A stretch of DNA of 64,000 nucleotides. It comes from Rhizopus arrhizus (Eukaryota > Mucoromycota > Mucoromycetes > Mucorales > Rhizopodaceae). The notes below the pieces were generated by a model that did no database searches, was not told the DNA's origin, and worked only from the letters and a program-made list of their open reading frames with translations. The stretch spans positions 806,001-870,000 of the forward strand of contig JAKZZE010000025.1 in the NCBI GenBank assembly GCA_024220505.1. The letters run 5' to 3'. Shown piece after piece: positions 42,405 to 53,168 of the stretch (its first letter is position 1; the number at the start of each line of letters is the position of its first letter). A program made the translations under genes and the position numbers.

Positions 42405-45400
42405 GTGAGGTCCAACACCTTTCTATAAGCCTTTGGAACGCGAATGGTCTTCGGACCACGACCGTTCATGAGGTCTTGTCTCATTGTCTCTCCTCTACTC
42501 TCCTTTTCATCACCGAGACTTGGCTTCTTTCCCCTTCTCTCCTTCCTACAGACTGGATGCAATATCATGTGTATGGTGTTCCTGTACCTTCGGCCAACCG
42601 TGGTTCGATGGGTGTTACTGCTCTGGTCTCTCCTTCTTGTCCCTTTCCTGTCTCTCAACTTCCTTCACCGAATCGGTATACCCTTTCCTTGAAGGTCGGA
42701 CCCTTTCGCATTCATTGTTTGTATGTTCCTCCTCCTCTTTCCAACTCTGAATTTGTTACTGTACTCTCCTCCATTCCTTCTCTCCCCAATACTTTTATTT
42801 GTGGCGACTTTAATGCTCGTCTTGGTGACCTCACTGGTGATGCATTGGTCTCTCCTCGTGGTGCTGCTATGGCTCGCTGGCTTGCTGATCGTTCCTTGAC
42901 CGTTCTGAACGGCCCACTGGCTCATGGTATTCCTACCTGGGTCGGGTTTCGTGATGATCGAGAGATGAGTAGCATCATTGACATGTTTTTAACAAACGCG
43001 TCATTGATGTCCCCTCGCCTTGACATCGCGTCTGATTTGTCTCTTGGTTCTGACCATCGTCTACTCACGTTGTCTTTTTCATTTGCTCAGTCAAGTGCCT
43101 CTGAGTCATTGTCTGATACACCTGAAGCTACTATTCATCCTCGTAGACTATGGAACTTGTCTCGCCTTGGTGAACCTGATCCATGTCAGCTGTATCAAGA
43201 TACATTTCGTTCGTCTTCTGCTCCTCTGCTTTCTCAACTGAAGAGGTTGGTTCAACACCCTCCTTCTTCACGTCCGCCAATTGACGACCTCAACGTGTCG
43301 CTCAACGATATAATCTACCGTTCTCTTGACTCTTCTGTCGGTGATCGTCCACCTCGTCCATCGCATTGGAAAAAGTACTGGACGCAACAATTGCAAGATG
43401 CTGCTGACTTCCGTAACAGGTGCTACCGTAGATGGCGTCGTGCCTTTGGTATTGACAAAGTCTATTGGTGGCATCGACATCAACAAGCGAATATCTCCTT
43501 CCGTCAAGCTGTGGCCAATGCCAAACGTCTGTCCTGGCAAGCATTCTGCAAGTCTCTTGAGTCTGACTTTACGAAAGCCATCTCTAAAGTAAAGCAGCTC
43601 AAACGTCGTCATCTCACATCATCCTCGTTCTCACATCCTGATGGTCCGTCTAAGGCAGTGGAGGTAATGGCTAGTCACTTGGCTTCGGTCTTTGATGGCA
43701 GTCTTCTACCTTCCACTCGCCCATCACCACCTCCATCTTCATCCTCTCTTGGTTTGCCTCTTGGTCTCCATGGTTCATCTCCTTCTGGTACGTCTCCCTC
43801 TGGTTTCTCTGGTCCTCCTGGTTCTTCCAACTCGTTATTCACTCCTTTAACTATTCACATGTACATCGGTCAGCTTCCTACTCGTAAAGTTCCTGGTGCT
43901 GATCACATCAAGGCCGAGATGCTCAAGCCGATCAGTACTGACCTCTCCCACTTGCTGTCTTGGTTTTTTTCCTTGTGCTGTCAATGGTCTTACGTTCCTT
44001 CTCTCTGGCGGCATGCTCAAGTCTATCCAATCTTCAAGAAAGGTGATCCTTCGCTGCCGTCCAATTATCGACCGATCTCACTGACCTCGGTGTTCAGAAA
44101 GCTCCTTGAGCTTAGTCTCGCTCCATGGTTGTCTTCTGTCTCTCCTCCCCTTGACCTCGCTCAAGGTGGTTTCCGTCCTCGTCGCTCAGCTCTTGATCAA
44201 GCCCTATGCCTTCATGAGCTGATGCAGTCTTACTATCGTCGATCTCATCGTTTTCCTGTGGTTGCATTCCTGGATATCAAGTCGGCCTACGATACCGTCG
44301 ACCGGCGTGTTATCTGGGATGCTCTCTCTCGTTCTGGTGCTGGTTCGTCTCCTTGTCTGCCTCTCTTGGTCCATCTCTTTGATGATGTCTCGGTGTCTGT
44401 CTTGGTGTCAAACCATTCTTCTGCTGCTTTCTCTCCTGTCACCGGTGTCTTGCAAGGTTCTGTTCTCAGTCCTCACTTGTACTCGGTGTACATCAATACT
44501 CTTCCTGCTTTACTTCGTCAAGTCGCTGCTCCTGCCACCCATTTGGTTCCCTCCTCTGGTTCTGCTGATGCTGGTATGGTCCCAGTGAACTCTCTCCTCT
44601 TTGCTGACGATGTCGCAGTCATTGGCTCGGCAAAGTCAGTCAAAGAGATGCTTCAGCTCTGTGAAGAACACTCCCTGTCTCTTGGCTATCGTTGGAATCC
44701 TCTGAAGTGTGCGGTGCTCAACCACCCCACTTCCTCTTCATCATCATCTGGTTCAACCCAATTAAGCCTCTATGGTACTTCTCTGCCCTTGGTCGACAAG
44801 TTCGTATACCTTGGTATGCCTTTTGTCAAGACTGGTCTCTCTGCTGCTTCGGTGCTCCCTCTTCGTTCTCCTGGTGTTCTCCAGTTAATGGGTATTCTCA
44901 ACAAGATTGGCGTGAACCGTCAAGGTTTTTCTCTGCTACTGTGTGCTCGGATCTATGCTACTTTTGTCCGCCCAAAATTCGAATATGGTCTCGCCATTTC
45001 CAAGTTTTCTGCTGCTCAAGTCAAAGATATCGACCGTTTACAAGACCGATGCCTTCGTATGATGGTTGGTGGTCATGCCACCTCCTCTACGTTGGTTATC
45101 AAACATACGACAACCTTGCCGTCTATGCACCACCGCATAGATGTGCTTACCACTCGTTTCTGCCTTCGTGCTCGCTCTCTACCTGGTTCTTGCCTGCTGT
45201 CTCTCCTGTCGTCAACGCTGCCTGTCTCTCGAATCAAGATCCATCTTGACAAGAATCCGCTCTTCTTGGCATTGCCTTCTCCTCCTCCGTCCTCCGATGC
45301 TCGGCTCAAGACCTTCTTTCGCCAGTATCGTGAGCGTCAAGTCATCACTCTCGTCACCTCCACTACCCAGGTTCTCTTACGCGCATGTCGCCCTGCTCTG

Positions 45401-45784
45401 GTGGTTGATCCCGTCCTATACGTTCCTGCAACCCGTGCAGAACGCTCTCTCTTGGTTCGTTGGCGTCTTGGCTGGCTGCCAGGTAAGCCTGAAGACTGTC
45501 CTTGTGGCCGTGATCGTCGCTCTCGCCGTCACTTTCTCGAGTGTGATTTGATCCCGTCCTTCCTTTGGTCTGATCTGCCTCGCTGTCCTCCTGGGTCTTA
45601 TCCCATTGACTTTGCTCTTTCCTCGTTGCCTCTTGGCCGTTCAGCTAGCTGTCCTCCTTGGTGGTCATCACTGCTCCTTATGCTCTGGCATATTCAACGT
45701 CTCTGCCGTCCTGATAGCTTCTATGCTATTGATTCTTCTCCTGGTGCCTCTTGGTATTCACGATCATCTCGCAACTCTGACTGA
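42401..45784 (+). CDS. LINE ORF2 (copy 2): endonuclease and reverse transcriptase
   Basis: 1127 residues and uninterrupted. Endonuclease motifs (WNANGL, ITETWL, GDFNAR, SDHRLL), RT motifs (FLDIKSAYDTVDR, LLFADDVAV) and the C-terminal CPCGRDRRSRRHFLEC finger are all present. The linker is Ser/Gly/Pro-rich (LGLPLGLHGSSPSG...) and ends with SLFTPLTIHMYIGQLPTRK, shared with copies 3, 4 and 6 but not copy 1. RT variants HLLSWFFSLCCQ and GDPSLP also group it with copies 3 and 4. Predicted functional. Confidence 0.95.
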   Translation: MSEVQHLSISLWNANGLRTTTVHEVLSHCLSSTLLFITETWLLSPSLLPTDWMQYHVYGVPVPSANRGSMGVTALVSPSCPFPVSQLPSPNRYTLSLKVGPFRIHCLYVPPPLSNSEFVTVLSSIPSLPNTFICGDFNARLGDLTGDALVSPRGAAMARWLADRSLTVLNGPLAHGIPTWVGFRDDREMSSIIDMFLTNASLMSPRLDIASDLSLGSDHRLLTLSFSFAQSSASESLSDTPEATIHPRRLWNLSRLGEPDPCQLYQDTFRSSSAPLLSQLKRLVQHPPSSRPPIDDLNVSLNDIIYRSLDSSVGDRPPRPSHWKKYWTQQLQDAADFRNRCYRRWRRAFGIDKVYWWHRHQQANISFRQAVANAKRLSWQAFCKSLESDFTKAISKVKQLKRRHLTSSSFSHPDGPSKAVEVMASHLASVFDGSLLPSTRPSPPPSSSSLGLPLGLHGSSPSGTSPSGFSGPPGSSNSLFTPLTIHMYIGQLPTRKVPGADHIKAEMLKPISTDLSHLLSWFFSLCCQWSYVPSLWRHAQVYPIFKKGDPSLPSNYRPISLTSVFRKLLELSLAPWLSSVSPPLDLAQGGFRPRRSALDQALCLHELMQSYYRRSHRFPVVAFLDIKSAYDTVDRRVIWDALSRSGAGSSPCLPLLVHLFDDVSVSVLVSNHSSAAFSPVTGVLQGSVLSPHLYSVYINTLPALLRQVAAPATHLVPSSGSADAGMVPVNSLLFADDVAVIGSAKSVKEMLQLCEEHSLSLGYRWNPLKCAVLNHPTSSSSSSGSTQLSLYGTSLPLVDKFVYLGMPFVKTGLSAASVLPLRSPGVLQLMGILNKIGVNRQGFSLLLCARIYATFVRPKFEYGLAISKFSAAQVKDIDRLQDRCLRMMVGGHATSSTLVIKHTTTLPSMHHRIDVLTTRFCLRARSLPGSCLLSLLSSTLPVSRIKIHLDKNPLFLALPSPPPSSDARLKTFFRQYRERQVITLVTSTTQVLLRACRPALVVDPVLYVPATRAERSLLVRWRLGWLPGKPEDCPCGRDRRSRRHFLECDLIPSFLWSDLPRCPPGSYPIDFALSSLPLGRSASCPPWWSSLLLMLWHIQRLCRPDSFYAIDSSPGASWYSRSSRNSD

Positions 45785-46244
45785 AACCCTTCTTTGTCTG
45801 TCTCCTGCTGATCCCCCACGGAAGTAAAGCCATCAAAGTTCCTTGCCGTTGGGTTGTGACAGTAGGTCAGCTAAGTTGTGGAAGTAGGCAGTCAATCTCA
45901 TCTTTTTACTTTATCTTTTTTTTTGGAGTTTTTCTGTTTCTCAGGCTCCTTTTTTTGTACTTATTCTTTTTCTTTGTACTGGAAGATGCAATAATGACTT
46001 TTTAGTCGCCTGCAATATATCTTCGTTATTTAATAAAAACAAAATCTTTAACCTGAGCTAAGCGACCGCTCTTCCGACCGTTACACAAGGTATAGTACGC
46101 GTAATCAACTTTGAACTCGATTATCTTGCCCAATACAACACATCCATCAACCGTTTTAACATCAAAAAATTCGCTAAATTTTTCTCTACAACATATATTT
46201 TTTTCAAGTTCGTAATCCCTTTTTTACAATTTTCGACATCTCCC

Positions 46245-47231
46245 ATGTCAGAACATTCCACCCTTGCTAATTTGCAAATGTCAACAAATGTCGCGACTAA
46301 TGTTGACATGTCCAACCCAACTGACCTCTCACAAGCTGTACAATATTTATTAAACACCGTTCAGACACTACAAAACCGCGTTACCTCGCACGACGACATC
46401 TTGGCCGAACTCCATGCATTGCGATCTGAAAACACATCTCTTAAAGCCGAGATTGCGAATTTGAAGGCGCAATTGACATCTCCTTCTGAAAAACTTGCTA
46501 CTGCACCTGTCTCTTCTGTTCCGTCTCTTTCTGTTGCTGTTCCTTCTACTCCTGAACAAGTTCCCACTGTTATGGTTCCTACCTATAGTGCCATTGCTGC
46601 TCGTAACGCTTCGAAACCTGCTTCCAAAAAGCGCAAGCTTGCTGCCAGCCGTACCTTTCAACCTGTCGACCCCTCTGCTCCTCGTGGTTTCGAATACCTG
46701 TACTTGAACAGAAATCGCAAACTCACCCGCGCTGAAGTTCGTCGCAACTTACGTCTGCTTGGCCTTGATCTTTCCCGTGTCCTCGACATTTGCTTCCCTG
46801 GACCTAAGGTCATTGGTCTCTTGGTTCATGTCCAGTACAAAGAAGAGGTGATCTCTCTTCTGTCTGCTGCAAAGGTTCCGTTGGTTGACGGTTTTGATCC
46901 TTTGGATCCTGTCCACTTGGCGGATCCTGAGCTCCAGCATCTCTCATCGGCTGACAAGGCTAATGAATGTGCTGAGCTCCAGTTCACTCGCTGCTCCCGT
47001 GCTCTCTCTCGTCTTGGTGCTGGCCGTGCTCACCTGGTGGGTCCCATTGGTAAGTACTTTTGTTCTAAGGGTTGGATCGATGAGGATTCTTTGAGTCAGA
47101 TTCTGTCTTCCCTTCCCCCTTCCTCTTTTGCTTTTCGTGGTCGTGACCCAGGCGCTGCTTTCCGTGGTGACACGGTCATGTCAGATGCTTTGGTCTCTGA
47201 TTCCGCTAGTGCTGGATCACACTCATTATGA
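46245..47231 (+). CDS. LINE ORF1 (copy 3, alternative N-terminus)
   Basis: 328 residues from ATG at 46245 (MSEHSTLANLQMSTN...). The N-terminal 110 residues differ strongly from copies 1, 2 and 4 but keep a coiled coil (YLLNTVQTLQNRV... LRSENTSLKAEIANLKAQL). From KKRKLAASRTF onward it is almost identical to them. Open throughout. Confidence 0.88.
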   Translation: MSEHSTLANLQMSTNVATNVDMSNPTDLSQAVQYLLNTVQTLQNRVTSHDDILAELHALRSENTSLKAEIANLKAQLTSPSEKLATAPVSSVPSLSVAVPSTPEQVPTVMVPTYSAIAARNASKPASKKRKLAASRTFQPVDPSAPRGFEYLYLNRNRKLTRAEVRRNLRLLGLDLSRVLDICFPGPKVIGLLVHVQYKEEVISLLSAAKVPLVDGFDPLDPVHLADPELQHLSSADKANECAELQFTRCSRALSRLGAGRAHLVGPIGKYFCSKGWIDEDSLSQILSSLPPSSFAFRGRDPGAAFRGDTVMSDALVSDSASAGSHSL

Positions 47232-50200
47232 GTGAGGTCCAACACCTTTCTATAAGCCTTTGGAACGCGAATGGTCTTCGGACCACGACCGTTCATGAGG
47301 TCTTGTCTCATTGTCTCTCCTCTACTCTCCTTTTATCACCGAGACTTGGCTTCTTTCCCCTTCTCTTCTTCCCACTGACTGGATGCAGTATCATGTGTAT
47401 GGTGTTCCTGTACCTTCGGCCAACCGTGGTTCGATGGGTGTTACTGCTCTGGTCTCTCCTTCTTGTCCCTTTCCTGTCTCTCAACTTCCTTCACCGAATC
47501 GGTATACCCTTTCGTTGAAGGTCGGACCGTTTCGCATTCATTGTTTGTATGTTCCTCCTCCTCTTTCCAACTCTGAATTTGTAAATGTACTATCCTCCAT
47601 CCCCTCCTTACCCAATTCGTTTATTTGTGGCGACTTTAATGCTCGTCTTGGTGACCTCACTGGTGATGCATTGGTCTCTCCTCGTGGTGCTGCCATGGCT
47701 CGCTGGCTTGCTGATCGCTCTCTTACCGTTCTGAACGGCCCACTGGCTCATGGTATTCCTACCTGGGTCGGGTTTCGTGATGATCGAGAGATGAGTAGCA
47801 TCATTGACATGTTTTTAACAAACGCGTCATTGATGTCTCCTCGCCTTGACATCGCGCCTGACTTGTCTCTTGGTTCTGACCATCGTCTACTTACGCTGTC
47901 ATTTTCTTTTGCTCAGTCAAGTGCCTCTGAGTCTATGTCTGATACACCTGATGCTACTATTCATCCTCGTCGACTATGGAACTTGTCTCGCCTTGGTGAA
48001 CCTGATCCATGTCAACTCTATCAAGATACCTTTCGTTCGCTTTCTGCTCCTTTGCTTTCTCAACTGAAGAGGTTGGTTCAACACCCTCCTTCTTCACGTC
48101 CGTCTATTGACGACCTCAACGCGTCGCTCAACTCAATTATCTACAGCTCTCTTGACTCTTCTGTCGGTGATCGTCCTCCTCGTCCTTCGCATTGGAAAAA
48201 GTACTGGACGCAACAACTCCAAGATGCTGCTGACTTCCGCAACAGGTGCTACCGTAGATGGCGTCGTGCCTTTGGTATTGACAAAGTCTATTGGTGGCAT
48301 CAACATCAACAAGCGAATGTCTCCTTTCGTCAAGCTGTGGCCAATGCCAAACGTCTATCCTGGCAAGCATTCTGCAAGTCTTTAGAAACTGACTTTACCA
48401 AAGCCGTATCCAAAGTCAAGCAACTCAATCGACGACATCAGTCGTCATCGTCGTTTTCCCATCCTGATGGTCCATCTAAGGCAGTGGAGGTAATGGCTAG
48501 TCACTTGGCTTCGGTCTTTGATGGCAGTCTTCTACCTTCCACTCGTCCACCTTCTCCTCCATCTCCATCCTCTCTTGGTTTGCCTCTTGGTCTCCATGGT
48601 TCATCTCCTTCTGGTACGTCTCCCCCTGGTATGTCTCCTTCTGGTTCCTCTGGTCCTCCTGGTTCAAGTCACTCTTTATTCACTCCTTTAACAATCCATA
48701 TGTACATCGGTCAGCTCCCTACTCGTAAAGCTCCTGGTACTGATCACATCAAGGCCGAGATGCTCAAGCCGATCAGTACCGACCTCTCCCACTTGCTGTC
48801 TTGGTTCTTCTCCTTGTGCTGTCAATGGTCCTACGTTCCTTCTCTCTGGCGGCATGCTCAAGTCTATCCGATCTTCAAGAAAGGTGATCCTTCGCTGCCG
48901 TCCAACTATCGACCCATCTCACTGACCTCGGTGTTCAGAAAGCTCCTTGAGCTTAGTCTTGCTCCATGGCTCGCCTCGGTGTCTCCTCGACTTGATCTGG
49001 CTCAAGGTGGCTTTCGTCCTCGTCGCTCAGCTCTTGATCAAGCCTTATGTCTTCATGAGCTGATGCAGTCTTACTATCGTCGCTCACATCGTTTCCCTGT
49101 GGTGGCATTCCTGGATATCAAGTCGGCCTACGATACTGTCGACCGGCGTGTTATCTGGGATGCTCTCTCTCGCTCTGGTGCTGGTTCCTCTCCTTGTTTG
49201 CCTCTCTTGGTCCATCTTTTTGATGATGTCTCGGTGTCTGTCTTGGTGTCAAATCACTCGTCCGCTCCTTTTTCTCCTGTCACCGGTGTCTTGCAAGGTT
49301 CTGTTCTCAGCCCTCACTTGTACTCGGTGTACATCAATACATTACCTGCTCTCCTTCGTCAAGTCGCTGCTCCTGCCACACATTTGGTTCCCTCCTCTGG
49401 TTCTGCTGATGCTGGTATGGTCCCAGTTAACTCTCTCCTCTTTGCTGACGATGTCGCAGTCATTGGCTCGGCAAAGTCAGTCAAAGAGATGCTCAAGCTC
49501 TGTGAGGATCACTCGTTGTCTCTTGGCTATCGCTGGAATCCTCTGAAGTGCGCGGTGCTCAACCACCCCACTTCCTCTTCATCATCATCTGGTTCAACCC
49601 AACTAAGCCTCTATGGTACTTCTCTGCCCTTGGTCGACAAGTTCGTATACCTTGGTATGCCTTTTGTCAAGACTGGTCTCTCTGCTGCTTCGGTGCTCCC
49701 TCTTCGTTCTCCTGGTGTTCTCCAGTTAATGGGTATTCTCAACAAGATTGGCGTGAACCGTCAAGGTTTTTCTCTGCTACTGTGTGCTCGGATCTATGCT
49801 ACTTTTGTCCGCCCAAAATTCGAATATGGTCTCGCCATTTCCAAGTTTTCTGCTGCTCAAGTCAAAGATATCGACCGTTTACAAGACCGATGCCTTCGTA
49901 TGATGGTTGGTGGTCATGCCACCTCCTCTACGTTGGTCATCAAACACATGACAACCTTGCCATCTATGCACCACCGCATAGATGTGCTTACAACTCGTTT
50001 CTGCCTTCGTGCTCGTTCTCTTCCTGCTTCTTGCTTGCTGTCTCTTTTGTCAACAACACTACCAGTGTCTCGTATCAAGATCCATCTTCAAAAGAATCCG
50101 CTCTTCTTGGCTTTGCCTTCTCCTCCTCCGTCCTCCGATGCTCGGCTCAAGACCTTCTTTCGCCAGTATCGTGAGCGTCAAGTCACTTCACTCGTCACCT

Positions 50201-50625
50201 CCACTACCCAGGTTCTTCTACGCGCATGTCGCCCTGCTCTGGTGGTTGATCCCGTCTTATACGTTCCTGCAACCCGTGCAGAACGCTCTCTCTTGGTTCG
50301 TTGGCGTCTTGGTTGGTTACCAGGTAAGCCTGAAGACTGTTCTTGTGGCCGTGATCGTCGCTCTCGCCGTCACTTTCTCGAGTGTGATTTGATCCCGTCC
50401 TTCCTTTGGTCTGACCTTCCTCGCTGTCCTCCTGGGTCTTATCCCATTGACTTTGCTCTTTCCTCGTTGCCTCTTGGCCGTTCAGCTCGCTGTCCTCCTT
50501 GGTGGTCATCGCTGCTTCTTATGCTTTGGCATATTCAACGTCTCTGCCGTCCTGATAGCTTCTATGCTATTGACTCTTCTCCTGGTGCCTCTTGGTATTC
50601 AAGTTCTTCTCGCAACTCTGACTGA
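47228..50625 (+). pseudogene. LINE ORF2 (copy 3), one-base deletion in endonuclease
   Basis: Starts MSEVQHLSISLWNANGL in frame, but at about 47333 one base is missing (CTTTTATCACC where copy 2 has CTTTTCATCACC), so the frame is left just before ITETWL. The rest (47311-50625) is open in the shifted frame with all RT motifs, FADD and the finger (CSCGRDRRSRRHFLEC). The single lesion suggests recent inactivation or a sequencing error. Confidence 0.92.
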
Positions 50626-50907
50626 AACCCTTCTTTGTCTGTCTCCTGCTGATCCCCCACGGAAGTAAAGCCATCAAAGTTCCTTGCCGTTGGGTTGTGA
50701 CAGTAGGTCAGCTAAGTTGTGGAAGTAGGCAGTCAATCTCATCTTTTTTCTTTATCTTTTTTTTGGAGTTTTTCTGTTTCTCAGGCTCCTTTTTTTGTAC
50801 TTATTCTTTTTCTTTGTACTGGAAGATGCAATAATGACTTTTTAGTCGCCTGCAATATATCTTCGTTATTTAATAAAAACAAAATCTTTAACCTGAGCTA
50901 AGCGACC

Positions 50908-51449
50908 GGGGATGTGGATGTAGCTCAGTCGGTAGAGCGTCTGACTATTATTGGTGTGGTCGCAAGTTCGACCCCTGATAGGATCTTCGGATCTATCCTT
51001 TCCCTGCCCCTCTACATGTTCTGTTTGCCGAGTGCATCAAGCACTTTTGTTTCTCCGCCTGTGTGTTGCGTTGCGTAGCAGCTGAGCATCTGTCTACTTT
51101 CCTTCCCTTTCGGGGGACTTTGGTGTGCGCTCTTGATGATAATACTGGTTTTAACGCCACTGCTGTTCTGGTCGGTTGGTCTGCGTTGGTTGTTTGTCGA
51201 GCGTTGTTGGTCCGCGGTGCCGGGATGCCCAGCCCGGGCTTAATGAAGCGCGTTCTGTTCTGCCTCAAGTCTTCGTCTCTGGTTCCAGCTCCCCCCAATA
51301 ATAATTCGTTCCTTCTTTCTTCCTTTCCCTCCTCCCCCATAATAGTTTGTATGCTTTCCAGTTTATCACTGTGGATAGCAATAATGACATATTTGTCGCC
51401 TGCATATTATCCAATAAAATATAAAATCTTTAACCTGAGCTAAGCGACC
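50908..51449 (+). mobile_element. SINE C (type 1 head), uninterrupted
   Basis: 542 bp. Head GATGTAGCTCAGTCGGTAGA (box A) and GGTCGCAAGTTCGACCCC (box B), consistent with RNA polymerase III promoters of tRNA-derived SINEs. Body nearly identical to SINE B. Hairpin GACA-TATT-TGTC at 51386-51397, then AATAAA and the LINE tail. It serves as the empty-site control for the CACTG insertion. Confidence 0.93.
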
Positions 51450-51985
51450 GGGTATGTGGAGATAGTGCAAATGGTTAGAGCGTCTGCCTATCATTCGGGA
51501 GGTTGCAAGTTCAACCCCTCGTATCCGCATATCTACCCTTTCCGCACTCTAACTGCTTGTTCTCTTTCCGCGGTGCTTCAAGCGCTGAATAATTTTGTCT
51601 TGTGTGTCGCGTTGAGCGGCAGCTGTGTATCTGTTCGCCTTCCTTCCCTCCATTGTTGTTTGGTGTTGTGCCGCTTGATAACACCCTGGTTTTAATGCCA
51701 CAAGTTGCTTCGGTGGTCTGAGGTGTTTGTTGATCGTTGTCTGTGCGTTGCCTGGATTCCCAGCCCCGGGATTAAAAGAAGCATCGTTCTGTCTCTGCCT
51801 CAAGTCTTCGTCTATGGTTTCTGCTTCAAGATTGTAATTCGCTCCTTCCCCCATTCCCCCAATAACTTGTATGCTTTCCAGGATGTTCCTGTGGATTGCA
51901 ATAATGATTTCTTAATCGCCTGCATATAATCCAATAAAATATAAAAAAAAAAAAAAAAAAAATCTTTAAACTGAGCTAAGCGACC
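51450..51985 (+). mobile_element. SINE D (type 2 head)
   Basis: 536 bp, same family as SINE A, directly after SINE C. Hairpin GATT-TCTT-AATC at 51906-51917. It has an extended A-run (51943-51961) before the final ATCTTTAAACTGAGCTAAGCGACC-type tail. Confidence 0.92.
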
Positions 51986-52163
51986 GCTCTTCCGACCGTT
52001 ACACAAGGTATAGTACGCGCAATCAACTTTGAACCCAAATATCTCTGCGAATACGATACATCCATCCACCGTATTAACACCAAAATAATCGTCGTATTTT
52101 TCTCTACAAGTTATATTTTTTTCAACTCGATTGCTCTATTTTTCATCATTTTCGACATTTCCC

Positions 52164-53168
52164 ATGTCTCAACAATCTGGCTCCCCCATTTCGCTCATCT
52201 CGCAAGATGGAGTTGCAAATGTCAACATTACAAACCCTTCTGACATGCAACAAGCTTTGCAATATTTATTGCACAACTTTGAAACCCTCCAGCAACGTGT
52301 TTCAACACATGATGACTTGTTTGCTGAACTGACTGCTTTACGCAGTGAAAATGCTAATTTGAAGGCGAAAATCACCTCGCTTGAAGCTCAAATCTCCGCT
52401 GGCGCTGACGTCAACATTTCTTCCGCTTTATCTCCTTTGGTTTCCGACTCGGAATCCATACGTGCACCCCAAGTTGCATCTCCAATCAACAAAGCAAGCT
52501 ATGGTGCTATTGCTGCCAAGGCTGCTGCTACTACTGCTACTACTACCCGTCGCCCACCTAGCAAGAAGCGAAAGCTTGCTGCTAGTCGCCCATTCCAACC
52601 AGTTGACCCTTCTGCTCCTCGTGGTTTCGAATACCTGTACTTGCATAGAAACCGCAAGCTGTCCCGTGCTGAAATTAGACGCAACCTGCGTTTACTTGGT
52701 CTTGATCTTTCCCGTGTTTTGGACATCTGCTTTCCTGGCCCAAAGGTCATTGGTCTATTGGTCCATGTTCTCTACAAAGAAGAGGTGATCTCTCTTTTAT
52801 CCACAGCCAAGGTTCCGTTGGTTGACGGTTTTGATCCTCTGGATCCTGGCAACTTGGCGGATCCTGAGCTCCAGCATCTTTCATCGGCTGACAAGGCTAA
52901 TGAATGTGCTGAGCTCCAGTTCACTCGCTGCTCCCGTGCTCTCTCTCGTCTTGGTGCCGGCCGTGCTCATCTAGTGGGTCCCGTAGGTAAGTACTTTTGT
53001 TCCAAGGGTTGGATCGATGAGGACTCTTTGAGTCAGATTCTGTCTTCCCTCCCCTCTCCCCTTTCTGCTTCTCGTGGTCGAGATCCAGGCGCTGCTTTCC
53101 GTGGTGACACGGTCATGTCAGATGCTTTGGTCTCTGATTCCGCTAGTGCTGGATCACACTCATTATGA
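52164..53168 (+). CDS. LINE ORF1 (copy 4)
   Basis: 334 residues (MSQQSGSPIS...), type 1 N-terminus with more substitutions than copies 1 and 2 (NFETLQQRV, ITSLEAQISAGADVN). NLS-like KKRK and the RRM-like region are kept. Open, and it overlaps ORF2 by ATGA. Confidence 0.88.
   Translation: MSQQSGSPISLISQDGVANVNITNPSDMQQALQYLLHNFETLQQRVSTHDDLFAELTALRSENANLKAKITSLEAQISAGADVNISSALSPLVSDSESIRAPQVASPINKASYGAIAAKAAATTATTTRRPPSKKRKLAASRPFQPVDPSAPRGFEYLYLHRNRKLSRAEIRRNLRLLGLDLSRVLDICFPGPKVIGLLVHVLYKEEVISLLSTAKVPLVDGFDPLDPGNLADPELQHLSSADKANECAELQFTRCSRALSRLGAGRAHLVGPVGKYFCSKGWIDEDSLSQILSSLPSPLSASRGRDPGAAFRGDTVMSDALVSDSASAGSHSL

Larger units (their letters stand above)
41205..46067 (+). mobile_element. 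LINE copy 2, full length, both ORFs open
   Basis: 4863 bp, starting ACCTTTCTTTCGCTC directly after the SINE B tail and ending in the fixed tail at 46067. 3' hairpin GACT-TTTT-AGTC at 45996-46007. Its 5' half is close to copy 1, while the ORF2 linker belongs to the other type. Confidence 0.95.
46068..50907 (+). mobile_element. LINE copy 3, ORF2 frameshifted
   Basis: 4840 bp, starting GCTCTTCCGACCG, 11 nt shorter at the 5' end than copies 2 and 6, directly after the copy 2 tail. Its 5' UTR and ORF1 start belong to the second module type (MSEHSTLAN). 3' hairpin at 50836-50847. Confidence 0.95.

Noticed and set aside
50915..50990. Functional tRNA genes at SINE heads
   Set aside because: Box A and box B are present, but the anticodon arm and acceptor do not fold well and each head continues into a SINE body.
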